DNA of 64,000 bases from Kumtagia ephedrae (GTDB taxonomy: Bacteria > Pseudomonadota > Alphaproteobacteria > Rhizobiales > Rhizobiaceae). Of this stretch, positions 43,891-52,620 are shown in pieces (position 1 is the stretch's first letter; the number at the start of each line of letters is the position of its first letter). Under the pieces are notes generated by a model that was not told the origin of the DNA, did no database searches, and saw nothing but the letters and a program-made list of their open reading frames with translations. The translations under genes were made by a program, and so were the position numbers. The stretch covers positions 124,001 through 188,000 of the forward strand of contig NZ_PXYK01000006.1 of NCBI RefSeq assembly GCF_003012745.1, given 5' to 3'.

Positions 43891-44211
43891 CTAGATCCGC
43901 TTGCGGCGACGCATCTCGTCGAGATGCTTGATGTCGAGGCCGTAGATGAAATGCTTGTCGTCGCGGTAGTGGCGCAGCATCGCGACGATGGCCGCCGTGT
44001 TGAAGGCGAGCACCGCGATGCCGGCCACCGCCAGCACGATGCGGATGGCGCCGTCGCCGACCAGCGGCCACATGGTGAACAGCACGAACAGCACCGCGAC
44101 CCACAGGCCGACGACGAAGGCGATCGCGCCCTTTCTGTCTCGCTGATGCATGCGCTCGATGCGCGTTTCGAGGGATCGTGCATCGATCCCTTCTCCGACA
44201 CTGACTGCCAA
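43891..44211 (-). CDS. Small membrane protein, first gene of the permease operon
   Basis: About 106 residues with a charged N-terminus (ETRIERMHQRDRKG), two adjacent membrane helices (AIAFVVGLWVAVLFVLFTMWPLV and IRIVLAVAGIAVLAFNTAAIVAML) joined by a short GDGA turn, and a charged tail (RHYRDDKHFIYGLDIKHLDEMRRRKRI). The TTG at 44211 has GGGAGG 5 bases upstream; the frame is open to 44529 but lacks a better site there. It is a head-of-operon gene, so its promoter lies in the gap upstream. Confidence 0.65.
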   Translation of the reverse strand: MAVSVGEGIDARSLETRIERMHQRDRKGAIAFVVGLWVAVLFVLFTMWPLVGDGAIRIVLAVAGIAVLAFNTAAIVAMLRHYRDDKHFIYGLDIKHLDEMRRRKRI

Positions 44212-44424
44212 GGTTCCCTCCCGGAGGCAAGCCGCCCGTCCGGCGGCGATTGTCTGATAAAAAAACTTGCCTGCGAGGAATGTCCGCTCGTTCGCCGGCT
44301 GCGTCAAGCGGTCGCACGTGCTGCATTGCAGCAATTCGATGCAAATGCACATCTTTTGATCAGGCCATACCCAACGCTTCGGCAAATCTCCAACATCGGC
44401 GATTGGCCGAGGCGGAAAGCAACG

Positions 44425-44482
44425 CTCCCCCTTCTCCCCTTGCGAAAGAAGGTGGCCTCGCGAAGCGAGGCCGGATGAGGGG
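44425..44482. repeat. Palindromic repeat family C copy
   Basis: CTCCCCCTTCTCCCCTTGCG, then AAAGAAGGTGGCCTCGCGAAGCGAGGCC and GGATGAGGGG; the GCCTCGCGAAGCGAGGC hairpin is clear. It is related to the CCCTCATCCG segments at 28027, 34281 and 51300. It sits in the 404-base gap (44212-44615), which otherwise shows only AT-rich stretches that could hold divergent promoters. Confidence 0.7.
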
Positions 44483-44615
44483 TACTGGACGGAGCGCCGC
44501 CGAGGCCAGCCCCGGATCATTGTCAGCATCCGTCAGGATTATTTTCCTTCATTTTATCCCCTCCCTTCCCGACCACAGCGATAATTGCGCCGCCTGTGCT
44601 GGAAAGGAGGCGGCG

Positions 44616-45416
44616 GTGGACTGGGATGCGGCAATCGAGAAGAATCGCGAGGCGCTGAAGCGCATCCTCGCCATGCTCGTCGCCATGGCCGGGCTGGATC
44701 TCGAGGAACTCAGGGGACAGTTTACTTTGTTTCGGCAGAAGGGCACAGCCGCTTCAAGGTTTTCGCGGGCCGAAAAAAGTAAACTGTCCCCAGAACTTAC
44801 CCTTCAACGCCGCCTCCACCGTGCCATACTCCGGCTCTTGCGCCCTGCCGAAGCCGCGGTGCGGCGCCTCATCGTCGTGGCCGCGCGCGGCCTCGTGGTC
44901 GTCCTGCCGCCGCCCCGGCAGAAGCCGCAGCCGAAATTCCGGCCCGGGGCCGGCCCCGTCCGCATGCCGGCGCGGCCGAAAGCCCGCGCCCGCAGCACCT
45001 CCCTGCCGCTGCTCGATCCGCTGAAACCCTGGAACCGCCGCCCGCGGCGGGCGCCCAGGGGCGTGCCGCGCATCTCCTGTCCCGGCTACAGCGAGCCGTT
45101 CCGCATCCCCGCCTGGTCGCCCAACGACCCGATCGACGCGTCACGGCTGGACTCGCGGCTGCGGGCGCTGGTTTTGGCGCTGGACGACCTGCCCGGCCAG
45201 GCCAGACGCTTCGCCCGCTGGCGAGCACGCCGCGACGCGGCCCTCGCGCGCGAGCGGGAAACCGGCGGTCTGCGCCGGTTCGGCCGCTTCTCGCCGCTGA
45301 AGCCCGGCCGGCCTCCGGGCTGGCGGCGAAAAAAGCCCGTTCACGAGGTGCACGAGGTTCTGGACGTCGTGCACGGGCTTGCCCAGTGGGCGCTGGAGCC
45401 GCCCGACACATCGTGA
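44616..45416 (+). CDS. Conserved hypothetical protein with in-frame repeat insertion
   Basis: The 266-residue product of a GTG start with the strong SD AAAGGAGG at 5 bases. It begins MDWDAAIEKNREALKRILAMLVAMAGLDLEE and continues with RRLHRAILRLLRPAEAAVRRLIVVAARGLVV, LDDLPGQARRFARWRARRDA and PVHEVHEVLDVVHGLAQWALE; these blocks I associate with an uncharacterised Rhizobiales family. The protein is very rich in Arg and Pro. Residues about 33-59 come from a 78-bp palindromic element that replaces a linker and keeps the frame. Function is unknown. Confidence 0.8.
   Translation: MDWDAAIEKNREALKRILAMLVAMAGLDLEELRGQFTLFRQKGTAASRFSRAEKSKLSPELTLQRRLHRAILRLLRPAEAAVRRLIVVAARGLVVVLPPPRQKPQPKFRPGAGPVRMPARPKARARSTSLPLLDPLKPWNRRPRRAPRGVPRISCPGYSEPFRIPAWSPNDPIDASRLDSRLRALVLALDDLPGQARRFARWRARRDAALARERETGGLRRFGRFSPLKPGRPPGWRRKKPVHEVHEVLDVVHGLAQWALEPPDTS
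44713..44790. repeat. 78-bp palindromic element family D, copy in coding sequence
   Basis: GGGGACAGTTTACTTT at the left and AAAGTAAACTGTCCCC at the right are exact complements, and the arms pair further with few mismatches. The core holds CACAGCCGCTTCAAGG. The length of 78 is a multiple of three, so the host gene stays in frame. Copies of the same size are at 48890-48967 (inverted) and 49354-49432. Confidence 0.85.
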
Positions 45417-45538
45417 CGGCGGCCTGCCGGGCACGAAGATCGGGATGCACGGTCCGCGCGGCGTTTTTCGCGGCGTGGCGGCGATATCTGCTGTCGGGAA
45501 TACCGTCTCGCAGGGGAGAAATCTCAATACGATCCTCG

Positions 45539-46207
45539 TCACGTCGCCAGTTTCCATCGGCACAGATCGTGGTGGCGCGAAAGACCCTGAAGACTGTGGA
45601 CGAGGACGAAGCTTTCGACGCGCCAGCGAATGGGCGCGATCGCCTCCGCCGCCACCGCGCGCCTGTCGTAGAGCAGCGTCATGTGCGGCGTGAAGGATTT
45701 GCGGATATTTCCGAGCCGGGCCGTTTTCATGACCTCGCCGAGCCGCCGGTGGAAGGCGTGCAGTTGCACGAGATCGTCGCCGCGGCCGCACAGCACCAGC
45801 GGCCGGCCGCCGTCCTCCTGCCCAAAACTCATCGCACGGTCGAAACAGACCTCGAAACTTGCCTCCCGCAGCAACCCGGCCGCCGCGATCGCCCTGGCTT
45901 CGATCCCCGCCGGCACGCCTTCATAGATCCCGACGCCATGCAGGCTTACGTGAAGGCGTTTCGTGCCGAGCGGCCTGCCGGTGAGGCCATGCTCGGCACG
46001 CAGCCTTTCCGTTTCGGCAGTGATCCGCAGAGCGGCGGCGCCGTCGGGGCGGATGCCGAAGAAGAGACTGTCGAGCCGGGCGACCTGGCAACCGGGAAGG
46101 AATGGCTGCCCTTCATCCGTCCGGCGAAACCGAGGACGGGGTGCCGGCTTCGGACGCACCTTGCCCGCGACCTCCGGGCCGCCGTCCAGCTCCAGTTCGT
46201 ACTGCAT
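45539..46207 (-). CDS. 2'-5' RNA ligase family protein (LigT-like phosphodiesterase)
   Basis: The 222 residues have the two catalytic HxT/S motifs of the 2H phosphoesterase fold: HVSLHGVG at about residue 86 and HMTLLYD at about residue 177. Members act as cyclic phosphodiesterases on 2',3'-cyclic ends or ligate RNA. A basic leader (GKVRPKPAPRPRFRR) lies before the domain. ATG at 46207 is used; GTG at 46213 is also possible. The gene follows gntK by 70 bases on the same strand and is convergent with the hypothetical gene at 44616. Confidence 0.85.
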   Translation of the reverse strand: MQYELELDGGPEVAGKVRPKPAPRPRFRRTDEGQPFLPGCQVARLDSLFFGIRPDGAAALRITAETERLRAEHGLTGRPLGTKRLHVSLHGVGIYEGVPAGIEARAIAAAGLLREASFEVCFDRAMSFGQEDGGRPLVLCGRGDDLVQLHAFHRRLGEVMKTARLGNIRKSFTPHMTLLYDRRAVAAEAIAPIRWRVESFVLVHSLQGLSRHHDLCRWKLAT

Positions 46208-46277
46208 CGGCACAGCTTAGAACAAATCATGAACATGGAAAAGTCGAAAAAAGCTCGGAAGGTCCGAACTCGGCGCT

Positions 46278-46808
46278 TCAGGCTTCGGCCAGGACGGCAG
46301 CCGCCTCGGAGACCAGTTCGTCCACGGGCCGCGTCCCGTCGAGGGGAAGTGCCGCCTCATCCGGCCCCGGCGGCTCGAGGGCGGCAAACTGGCTGTCGAC
46401 CAGGCTGGACGGCATGAAATGCCCGCGCCGCGCCGCGACGCGGCGATGCGCGGTCTCGCGGTCGATGACGAGATGGACGAAGACAAGTCGCGGATTTTTC
46501 GCGCGCAGCCGGTCGCGGTAGCGGCGCTTGAGCGCGGAGCAGCCGGCAACCGTCCTCTCGCCGGCTGCGGTCGATGCTGCAATCTCCGCGGCGATCTTTT
46601 CCAGCCAGCCGGCGCGGTCCTCGTCCGTGAGCGGAACGCCGGCCGACATCTTGGCGATGTTCTCGGGCGGGTGAAGGCTGTCGCCTTCGATGAAGCGCGC
46701 ACCGAGGCGGGCGGCGAGCGCCCGGCCGACCTCGGTCTTGCCGCAGCCGGTCACGCCCATCACCGCGACGGAAAGGATGCCCGCCGCAGCGCCAGATCGT
46801 ATGTTCAT
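46278..46808 (-). CDS. gntK: Gluconokinase
   Basis: A P-loop kinase of 176 residues that phosphorylates D-gluconate to 6-phosphogluconate, feeding the Entner-Doudoroff and pentose phosphate routes. The Walker A loop is VMGVTGCGKTEVG (residues 16-28), followed by the family block FIEGDSLHPPENIAKMSAGVPLTDEDRAGW, which contains substrate-binding Asp and His, and later CSALKRRYRDRLR. It is the last gene of the minus-strand sugar cluster, 12 bases after the second permease, suggesting that the imported substrate leads to gluconate or a similar acid. Confidence 0.92.
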   Translation of the reverse strand: MNIRSGAAAGILSVAVMGVTGCGKTEVGRALAARLGARFIEGDSLHPPENIAKMSAGVPLTDEDRAGWLEKIAAEIAASTAAGERTVAGCSALKRRYRDRLRAKNPRLVFVHLVIDRETAHRRVAARRGHFMPSSLVDSQFAALEPPGPDEAALPLDGTRPVDELVSEAAAVLAEA

Positions 46809-46820
46809 GGACTGCCCAAT

Positions 46821-47810
46821 TCACCGGACCGGAGGCGTGCGGCCGTAAAGCAGCAGCATCGCCACGATCACCACGCCGTAGATGATCTGCCGGCCGGCCT
46901 CCGGCATCTGCATGACCGACAGGATCGACTGCAGCAGCGTGATCAGGATGACGCCGGCGACGGTGCCGAGATAGGAACCCCGGCCGCCGAGGATGGACGT
47001 GCCGCCGAGCACCACCGCGGCGATTGCCGGCAGCAGGTAGGTGTCGCCCATGGACTGCGCCGCCTTGGATGCGTAGCCGGCAAGCAGCACGCCGCCGAAG
47101 GCGCTGAGCGCGCCCGAGATGATGAAGGCCACCATGACGATGCGCCGCGTGTCGACGCCGGAGAGGTAGGCGGCGCGCTCGCGGTTGCCGATGCCGTAGA
47201 CGGATCGGCCGAAGGTCGTGCGGGTGAGCAGGAAGACCGCCACCGCTCCGATGATCGCCCAGATCACCACGGCGTTGGGCACGCCCGGCAGAAGCGAGCC
47301 GGTGGCCAGCCAGCGCATGGCCGCGGTCGCCGAATCCTGCGGCGAGAAGCCGCCGGTGTAGACGACCATGAGGCCCTGGGCGACGGCGTTGGTGGCGAGC
47401 GTGATGATCATCGACGGGATGCGCAGATACGCCACGCCGATGCCGTTGACCAGGCCTATCGCCATGCCGCAGGCGATGCCGAAGGGAATGGCCAGCACCT
47501 CGCCCGCCGGCCCGAAGGCGGCGGCGGCGCAGGCCATCATGCCGCCGACGGCCACCGACCACGGCACCGACAGGTCGATCTGGCCGAGCAGGATGACCAG
47601 CATCATGCCGGTGGCGATGACGCCGAGGAAGGAGGCGACCTTGAGCTGCTGCAGCAGATATTCGGGCGACAGGAAGCTGGTCGAGTAGAAGCTGCCGAAG
47701 GCAAGCAGCAGCAGGATGCAGGCGAAGGCGGTCGCCACCGCCGGGTCGACCCCGTGCAGGAATTTCGGCAGGCGCCGCGCCGGCTGCCGCTCGGTCGTCA
47801 TCTCGCTCAT
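46821..47810 (-). CDS. Sugar ABC transporter permease (CUT2 type)
   Basis: The 329-residue second permease of the RbsC/YjfF type, with eight to ten membrane helices. The conserved BPD_transp_2 features are ILLGQIDLSVPWSVAVGGM and VVLGGTSILGGRGSYLGTVAGVILI. The start at 47810 overlaps the stop of the other permease by 4 bases, so they are translationally coupled; they presumably form a heterodimer in the membrane. gntK follows after 12 bases. The ligand is unknown. Confidence 0.9.
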   Translation of the reverse strand: MSEMTTERQPARRLPKFLHGVDPAVATAFACILLLLAFGSFYSTSFLSPEYLLQQLKVASFLGVIATGMMLVILLGQIDLSVPWSVAVGGMMACAAAAFGPAGEVLAIPFGIACGMAIGLVNGIGVAYLRIPSMIITLATNAVAQGLMVVYTGGFSPQDSATAAMRWLATGSLLPGVPNAVVIWAIIGAVAVFLLTRTTFGRSVYGIGNRERAAYLSGVDTRRIVMVAFIISGALSAFGGVLLAGYASKAAQSMGDTYLLPAIAAVVLGGTSILGGRGSYLGTVAGVILITLLQSILSVMQMPEAGRQIIYGVVIVAMLLLYGRTPPVR

Positions 47811-48787
47811 CCGAACCACTCCAGACGGTTCTTGACCCGGAACAGCGCGAAGGCGCCGAGGCTGACGGCCACCAATAGCACCACGCCCTGGAACAGCGGC
47901 TGCCACAGCGGCTCAAGGTCGAAGACGAACAGCAGGTCGCCGATGGTGCGGAAGGCGAGCGCCCCGAAGATCGCGCCGATGACGCTGCCCTTGCCGCCGA
48001 ACAGCGACACGCCGCCCAGCACCACGGCGGCGATGGAGAACAGCGTGTAGGCGTTGCCGCTGGCCAGCGCCGCCTCGCCCGTATAGGTGAAGAAGGTGAG
48101 GAACAGCCCGCCGATCGACGCAAGCAGTCCCGCCAGCGTATAGGCGGCGAATTTCGCCCGCCGGATCGGCACGCCCGACATGTAGGCCGCGACCTCGGAG
48201 GATCCCGAGGCATAGGCGGTGCGGCCGGTGAGCGAGCGGCTGAACGGCACCCAGACCACCAGCACCACGGCCGCCAGCACCACCAGGCTGGCGGGTATCA
48301 AGCCGAACAGCCGGCCGGTCAAAGCGTCTGCCAGGCCCTCGTTGACCGAGCCGCCGGGGAACGGCCGCAGCAGCAGCGCCAGGCCGAAATAGATGGCGCC
48401 CGTGGCGATGGTGGCGACGATCGGCTGCAGCCGCCCGAAAATGACGATTGCCCCGTTGAGCGCCCCGCAGGCGAGGCCGGTGCCGAGCACGGCGAACAGG
48501 CCCAGCGTCGTCTCCATGGCGGTGCCGACCACCAGCCACGAGGCCAGGCAGTTGGTGAGGATGAAGATCATGCCGACCGACAGGTCGATGCCGGCGGTGA
48601 TGACCACCAGCGTCTGCGCCATCGCCACGAAGGCGAGCAGCACGCCCTTGTTGGAGGCCGTCTGCACCACGTTGGCGGTGAGACCGGCCGGATGGTTGGC
48701 GACATAGATCAGGAACATCAGGGCGAAGATGCCGACCGCCATCAGCGTGGCGCGCTGCTCGGCAAGCCAGTAGCGCCATTCACTCAT
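47807..48787 (-). CDS. Sugar ABC transporter permease (CUT2 type), first permease
   Basis: The 326 residues start MSEWRYWLAEQRATLMAVG and have the BPD_transp_2 motif VVITAGIDLSVGMIFILTNC and VVLGGVSLFGGKGSVIGAIFGAL. CGGAG lies 8 bases before the ATG; the open frame upstream lies in repeat DNA and is not coding. It overlaps the second permease gene by 4 bases. The ATP-binding gene, normally adjacent, is separated by 780 bases of repeats. Together with the SBP and ATPase the four genes form one importer. Confidence 0.9.
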   Translation of the reverse strand: MSEWRYWLAEQRATLMAVGIFALMFLIYVANHPAGLTANVVQTASNKGVLLAFVAMAQTLVVITAGIDLSVGMIFILTNCLASWLVVGTAMETTLGLFAVLGTGLACGALNGAIVIFGRLQPIVATIATGAIYFGLALLLRPFPGGSVNEGLADALTGRLFGLIPASLVVLAAVVLVVWVPFSRSLTGRTAYASGSSEVAAYMSGVPIRRAKFAAYTLAGLLASIGGLFLTFFTYTGEAALASGNAYTLFSIAAVVLGGVSLFGGKGSVIGAIFGALAFRTIGDLLFVFDLEPLWQPLFQGVVLLVAVSLGAFALFRVKNRLEWFG

Positions 48788-48889
48788 GCGCGTGGCTCCG
48801 GATTGGGAAGCACCGGGGACATTTTTCTCCGTCCAGCGGATAAGCCGGAATCGGCTTCGGAGGCTCGTGGCCGCAACGGCGCAAGCGCC

Positions 48890-49432
48890 GGGGACCGTTG
48901 CTTTCTTCCACCGGCACCAACCTTGAAGCGGCACTGCTTTTCTGCGGAAGGAAAATAAACTGTCCCCTGCGGCCAAGCTTCATCCTCGCCACGCTGCCCT
49001 TCGGCCCTGGCCATTGAAAGAAACTGCGGGAAGCGGGGCGCGGGGCCGAGCCTCTAATGAAATACGTGGCGCGGTGACCCGCGCCCCGCCGGCGTTCTTG
49101 CCCGTCCGCTAGCCCGCATTCGCGCGACCTTCGCGGCTGGGGCCCGGGTCTCCAGCTCTCGCCAGCCGCGCTACCGATTGCACGACCGACCCGGCGCCGA
49201 CGCTCCCTCCTGATACCCGGTGCGCACCAAGTTCCCGCAAGGGAGCGGCTTTCGGACGCAAGTATAGGGCAAGCGAGAGCGGAGGGGATAAAATACCCGC
49301 GAAAAGCGGATGTCTTCAAATGTGAACGCCGCGCCGCAGGGCGGGCAAGCGACGGAAAGAGTTTACTTTTTCCCGCGTAAAGGCACTGCCGCTTCAAGGC
49401 TGGCGGGGACGGAAACAAAATAAACTGCCCCC
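48890..49432. repeat. Repeat-filled gap with two family D elements
   Basis: Two copies of the 78-bp family D element bound this span: 48890-48967 (inverted, with CCTTGAAGCGGCACTGC and AAATAAACTGTCCCC) and 49354-49432 (AGTTTACTTTTTCCCGCG, GGCACTGCCGCTTCAAGG). A partial end (GGGGACATTTTTCTCCG) lies at about 48821. The 780-base gap 48788-49567 interrupts the ABC transporter operon and holds no convincing gene; all its short frames lack SD sites and family similarity. Confidence 0.75.
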
Positions 49433-49567
49433 CCTGGCCGCGCTTCGAGCGTCGATCCCGCGCGGGCGAGTTTCGGGTTACCCTGTGGACCGGACGAAAC
49501 TCTCTCCCGAGTCCAGCCGGCGCCGCGGCCCGACCGGGCGGCTTGCCTTCCCCCTGGTCTCGCGCGT

Positions 49568-51115
49568 TCATGCGGCCGCCCCTCTCGTCTCCGCCTCGAC
49601 ATTGAGCGCGCTGGAGATCAGCGCATGCTCGGTGATGCCGCTGCCCTCGAGCTCGCGCACGATGCGGCCGTCATAGAGGACAAGCACACGGTCGCAGCAG
49701 CCGATCAGCTCGTCATAGTCGGTGGAATAGAACAGGATCGCCGCCCCGGCGTCGGCGAGACGGCGCAGCAGCTGATAGATCTCCTGCTTGGTGCCTACGT
49801 CGATGCCGCGGGTCGGATCGTTGAGCAGGATGATGCGGGGTTTGCGCATCAGCCATTTGGCGATCACCACCTTCTGCTGGTTGCCGCCCGACAGCGCGCC
49901 GACCGGCACATCGATGCCGGCGGTCTTGATGGCGAGCAACTGCACCATCTCGTCGATCAGCCGCTCCTCCGCCTCGCGGTCGATGATGCCGGCCATCGAC
50001 ACCCGGTCGAGCACTGCGAAGGACAGGTTCTCGCGCACCGTCATGGGCAGCATCAAGCCCTCGGTCTTGCGATCCTCGGGGATCAGCGCCATGCCGACCT
50101 TGGCCGATCGCGCCTGCGCCGGGCTGGCGATGGTGGCCGGCCGGCCGTCGACCAGCACCTCGCCGGTCGTGCCGCGCAGCACGCCGAACAGCGCCAGCAG
50201 CAGGTCGCGCTGGCCCTGCCCGTCCAGCCCGCCGAGCCCGACGACCTCGCCGGCGCGGACGGAAAAATTGATGTCGCGCAGCCGGCCGCCCCAGCCGAGC
50301 TCCCGGCATTCGAGCATGGGCGGCGCTGCGTCATCCGATCGCTGCGGTTTTGGCGGGAACACGTTGCTGTATTCGCGCCCGATCATCATCTGGACGACTT
50401 CCGCGTCTGTCCGCGTGCCGGCCTTGTAGCTTTCGACGTTGCGGCCGTTGCGGAAGACGGTGCACTCGTCCGCCAGCTCGGCGATCTCGTGCATCCGGTG
50501 CGAGATGTAGAGCAGCGCCAGGCCCTCGGCGCGCAGCCGCTTGAGCACGGCAAAGACTTTTGCGACATCGGCGGCGGTCAGCGCCGAGGTCGCCTCATCG
50601 AGGATGAGGATGCGCGGCCTCGACGCCAGCGCCTTGGCGATCTCGACCATCTGCCGGCGCGACAGCGGCAGGTCGCGGACCAGGGCGCGCGGGTGGATGT
50701 CGCCGGCGCCGGCGCGCGCCAGCGCCTCCTCGGCGAGCAGGCGCTGGGCGCGCCGGTCGATCAGGCCGAAACGCCTCGGCGGATCGGCGATGGCGATGTT
50801 GTCGGCGACGCTGAGGTCGGGGACGAGCGACAGCTCCTGGAAGATGCAGGCGATGCCGGCGGCCCTGGCGTCGGCGGGCGCGGCGAAGCGCACCTCCTTT
50901 CCGTCGAGCAGCATCCTGCCCTCGTCCGGCGAGACGACGCCGGCCATGACCTTGATCAGCGTCGACTTGCCGGCGCCGTTCTCGCCGAGGATGGCGTGGA
51001 TACGGCCCGCCTCGACCACGAGTTCGGCCTTCTCCAGCGCGCGCACGCCGCCGTAGCGCTTGGAGATGCCTTCCATGCGGAAGAGGGAAGGTCGGTCCGC
51101 TTGTTCCTGAAGCAT
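49568..51115 (-). CDS. Sugar ABC transporter ATP-binding protein (CUT2, two domains)
   Basis: The 515-residue double ATPase of the RbsA/XylG class. Domain 1 has Walker A GENGAGKSTLIKVMAGV (about 44-60), ABC signature LPLSRRQMVEIAKAL and Walker B ILILDEATSAL. Domain 2 has a degenerate Walker A (GLDGQGQRDLLLALFG), signature ALSGGNQQKVVIAKWL and IILLNDPTRGIDVG, as usual for CUT2 ATPases. The start at 51115 is an ATG without a clear SD; an ATG at 51064 (MEGISKRYGG) is an alternative. It is downstream of the substrate-binding gene in the same direction. Confidence 0.93.
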   Translation of the reverse strand: MLQEQADRPSLFRMEGISKRYGGVRALEKAELVVEAGRIHAILGENGAGKSTLIKVMAGVVSPDEGRMLLDGKEVRFAAPADARAAGIACIFQELSLVPDLSVADNIAIADPPRRFGLIDRRAQRLLAEEALARAGAGDIHPRALVRDLPLSRRQMVEIAKALASRPRILILDEATSALTAADVAKVFAVLKRLRAEGLALLYISHRMHEIAELADECTVFRNGRNVESYKAGTRTDAEVVQMMIGREYSNVFPPKPQRSDDAAPPMLECRELGWGGRLRDINFSVRAGEVVGLGGLDGQGQRDLLLALFGVLRGTTGEVLVDGRPATIASPAQARSAKVGMALIPEDRKTEGLMLPMTVRENLSFAVLDRVSMAGIIDREAEERLIDEMVQLLAIKTAGIDVPVGALSGGNQQKVVIAKWLMRKPRIILLNDPTRGIDVGTKQEIYQLLRRLADAGAAILFYSTDYDELIGCCDRVLVLYDGRIVRELEGSGITEHALISSALNVEAETRGAAA

Positions 51116-51289
51116 CGCTGGTTTTCGATCACCGGAGCTGGATTTGGCCGATCCGAGCAGCCTTCATTCGCCTGCCCGCACCTGCTTTCCACGAAGGGCG
51201 GGAAGAGAGCCGGCCGGCGATGACGCCCCTTCCCCGGCCGCCCGAAGAATCACGGGCGGAGGGTAAGATGAGGGGTTGCGCCAGGTACG

Positions 51290-51352
51290 ATCACGCGGCC
51301 CCCCATCTGTCTGCCGGCATCTTCTCCCCGTAAGCGGGGAGAAGAGAGCCAC
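51290..51352. repeat. Family C-like repeat with CTTCTCCCCG hairpin
   Basis: The CATCTGTCTGCCGGCATC segment is followed by CTTCTCCCCGTAAGCGGGGAGAAG, a 10-bp-stem hairpin. This is the usual Rhizobiales intergenic repeat. It lies in the 241-base gap between the SBP gene and the ATPase gene, just after the SBP stop (minus strand), where it could reduce read-through and favour SBP expression (inference). Confidence 0.65.
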
Positions 51353-51356
51353 TCGC

Positions 51357-52481
51357 CTACTGGTTCTCCTTGGTCTGCCCCATGATCTCCTGCGCGGTGA
51401 AGTTGATGCCGCAGGTCGGGAAGGAGTTGCCGACGAAGAAGTTGTCCGACTGGTCGGGATAAAAATCCTCGCCTTCCTTGAAGTTCGGGTCCTCGACGAT
51501 GGCGGTCGGCAGCTTGACCGACTGCGGCACCACCTGGCCTTCCAAAGCGGCGATCGCCGTCTTGATGGCGACCGCGACCTGTGCCGGACCTGTGCCGGCC
51601 GACGAGCACTTCAGCCCCTCGCCGGCGAACTTGGCGCAGAATTTGCGGAAGCCGTTCTCCGTCTCGCCGCCGAACGGCACGAACGGATGCTTGGCATCGA
51701 TCATCGCCTGCACGACGCCGGTGTCGCCGCCCTGCGCGGTGATGCCGTCGAACTTCTTGTGCACGGCGATCGCGTCGGCGGTCGCCTTCTGCGCGGTCGG
51801 GTCATCCCACTTGCCGAGCACCTCGACGACGTCCCATTTCTTGCCGGTCGCGGCGAAGGTCTCGTGGATGCCGGTGTGGCGATCGGTGTCGACCGACGTG
51901 CCGGCGACGCCGCGCACCTCGAGGATCTTGCCGCCCTCGGGCAGGTGTTTCGCCAGCCAGTTGGCCCACAGCACGCCAAGACCCTTCTGGTCGACATTGA
52001 CGTTGATGGCGTCCTCGGTGTCGAGGATGTTGTCGAAGGCGACCAGCACGACGCCGGCTTCCTTGGCCCGCTTGATCACCGGCGTGAAGGCGGTCGGGTT
52101 CTGCGCATTGACGACGATGGCGTCATAGCCGGAATCGATGAAGTTGTTGATCGCCGAGATCTGCGCCGGCACGTCCTCGCCGGTCGAGACCACCTTGAAC
52201 TCCTTCAGCTTGGCGGCGACATCCGGCTGCGCCGCATAGGCCTTGGCGGTCTGGATCATCTGGATGCGCCAGGTGTTGGCGATGTAGCCGTTGGCGAGCG
52301 CGATCCGATAAGGGCCTTCCTTGGCCGGGTATTTGAAGAACTTGGTTTCCGACGCCCACGGCGCGAAGCAGTTGGGGTCGCCGGCCGGACCGCTGACCAC
52401 CTCCGGCTCGGCGAGCGCCGATGACGATAAATACACGAGTGCTGCGGCGGCAACCACGCCGCCAGCGACGAACCTGATCAT
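51357..52481 (-). CDS. Sugar ABC transporter substrate-binding protein
   Basis: A periplasmic type-1 binding protein of 374 residues. The signal peptide is MIRFVAGGVVAAAALVYLSSSALA. The mature part carries the CUT2 blocks IALANGYIANTWRIQMIQTAKAYA, SGYDAIVVNAQNPTAF, GKWDDPTAQKATADAI and GITAQGGDTGVVQAMIDAKHPFVPFGGETENGF. GGAGG precedes the ATG by 6 bases. A perfect LacI-type operator lies 140 bases upstream. The ligand cannot be named; gluconokinase and inositol-like genes near it hint at a polyol or sugar acid. Confidence 0.9.
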   Translation of the reverse strand: MIRFVAGGVVAAAALVYLSSSALAEPEVVSGPAGDPNCFAPWASETKFFKYPAKEGPYRIALANGYIANTWRIQMIQTAKAYAAQPDVAAKLKEFKVVSTGEDVPAQISAINNFIDSGYDAIVVNAQNPTAFTPVIKRAKEAGVVLVAFDNILDTEDAINVNVDQKGLGVLWANWLAKHLPEGGKILEVRGVAGTSVDTDRHTGIHETFAATGKKWDVVEVLGKWDDPTAQKATADAIAVHKKFDGITAQGGDTGVVQAMIDAKHPFVPFGGETENGFRKFCAKFAGEGLKCSSAGTGPAQVAVAIKTAIAALEGQVVPQSVKLPTAIVEDPNFKEGEDFYPDQSDNFFVGNSFPTCGINFTAQEIMGQTKENQ

Positions 52482-52620
52482 TGTAGTCCTCCCATGGATG
52501 GCTTTTTGGCCTTCGTCGAGCGGCCTCCGTTCCGCTCTTGCCAGCCGCACCTCGTCTCTCCGGGAATTATCTTGGTATGCCGGACGAGACCAAGTTTAAG
52601 CTGTCATGACGCAAGGGAAA

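Noticed and set aside
45417-45538. Possible gene in the gap between the hypothetical gene and ligT
   Set aside because: Only short unconserved frames without ribosome sites are seen; the gap is between convergent genes.
48784-49014. 76-codon minus-strand frame upstream of the permease
   Set aside because: It lies in repeat DNA, has no ribosome site and resembles no protein.
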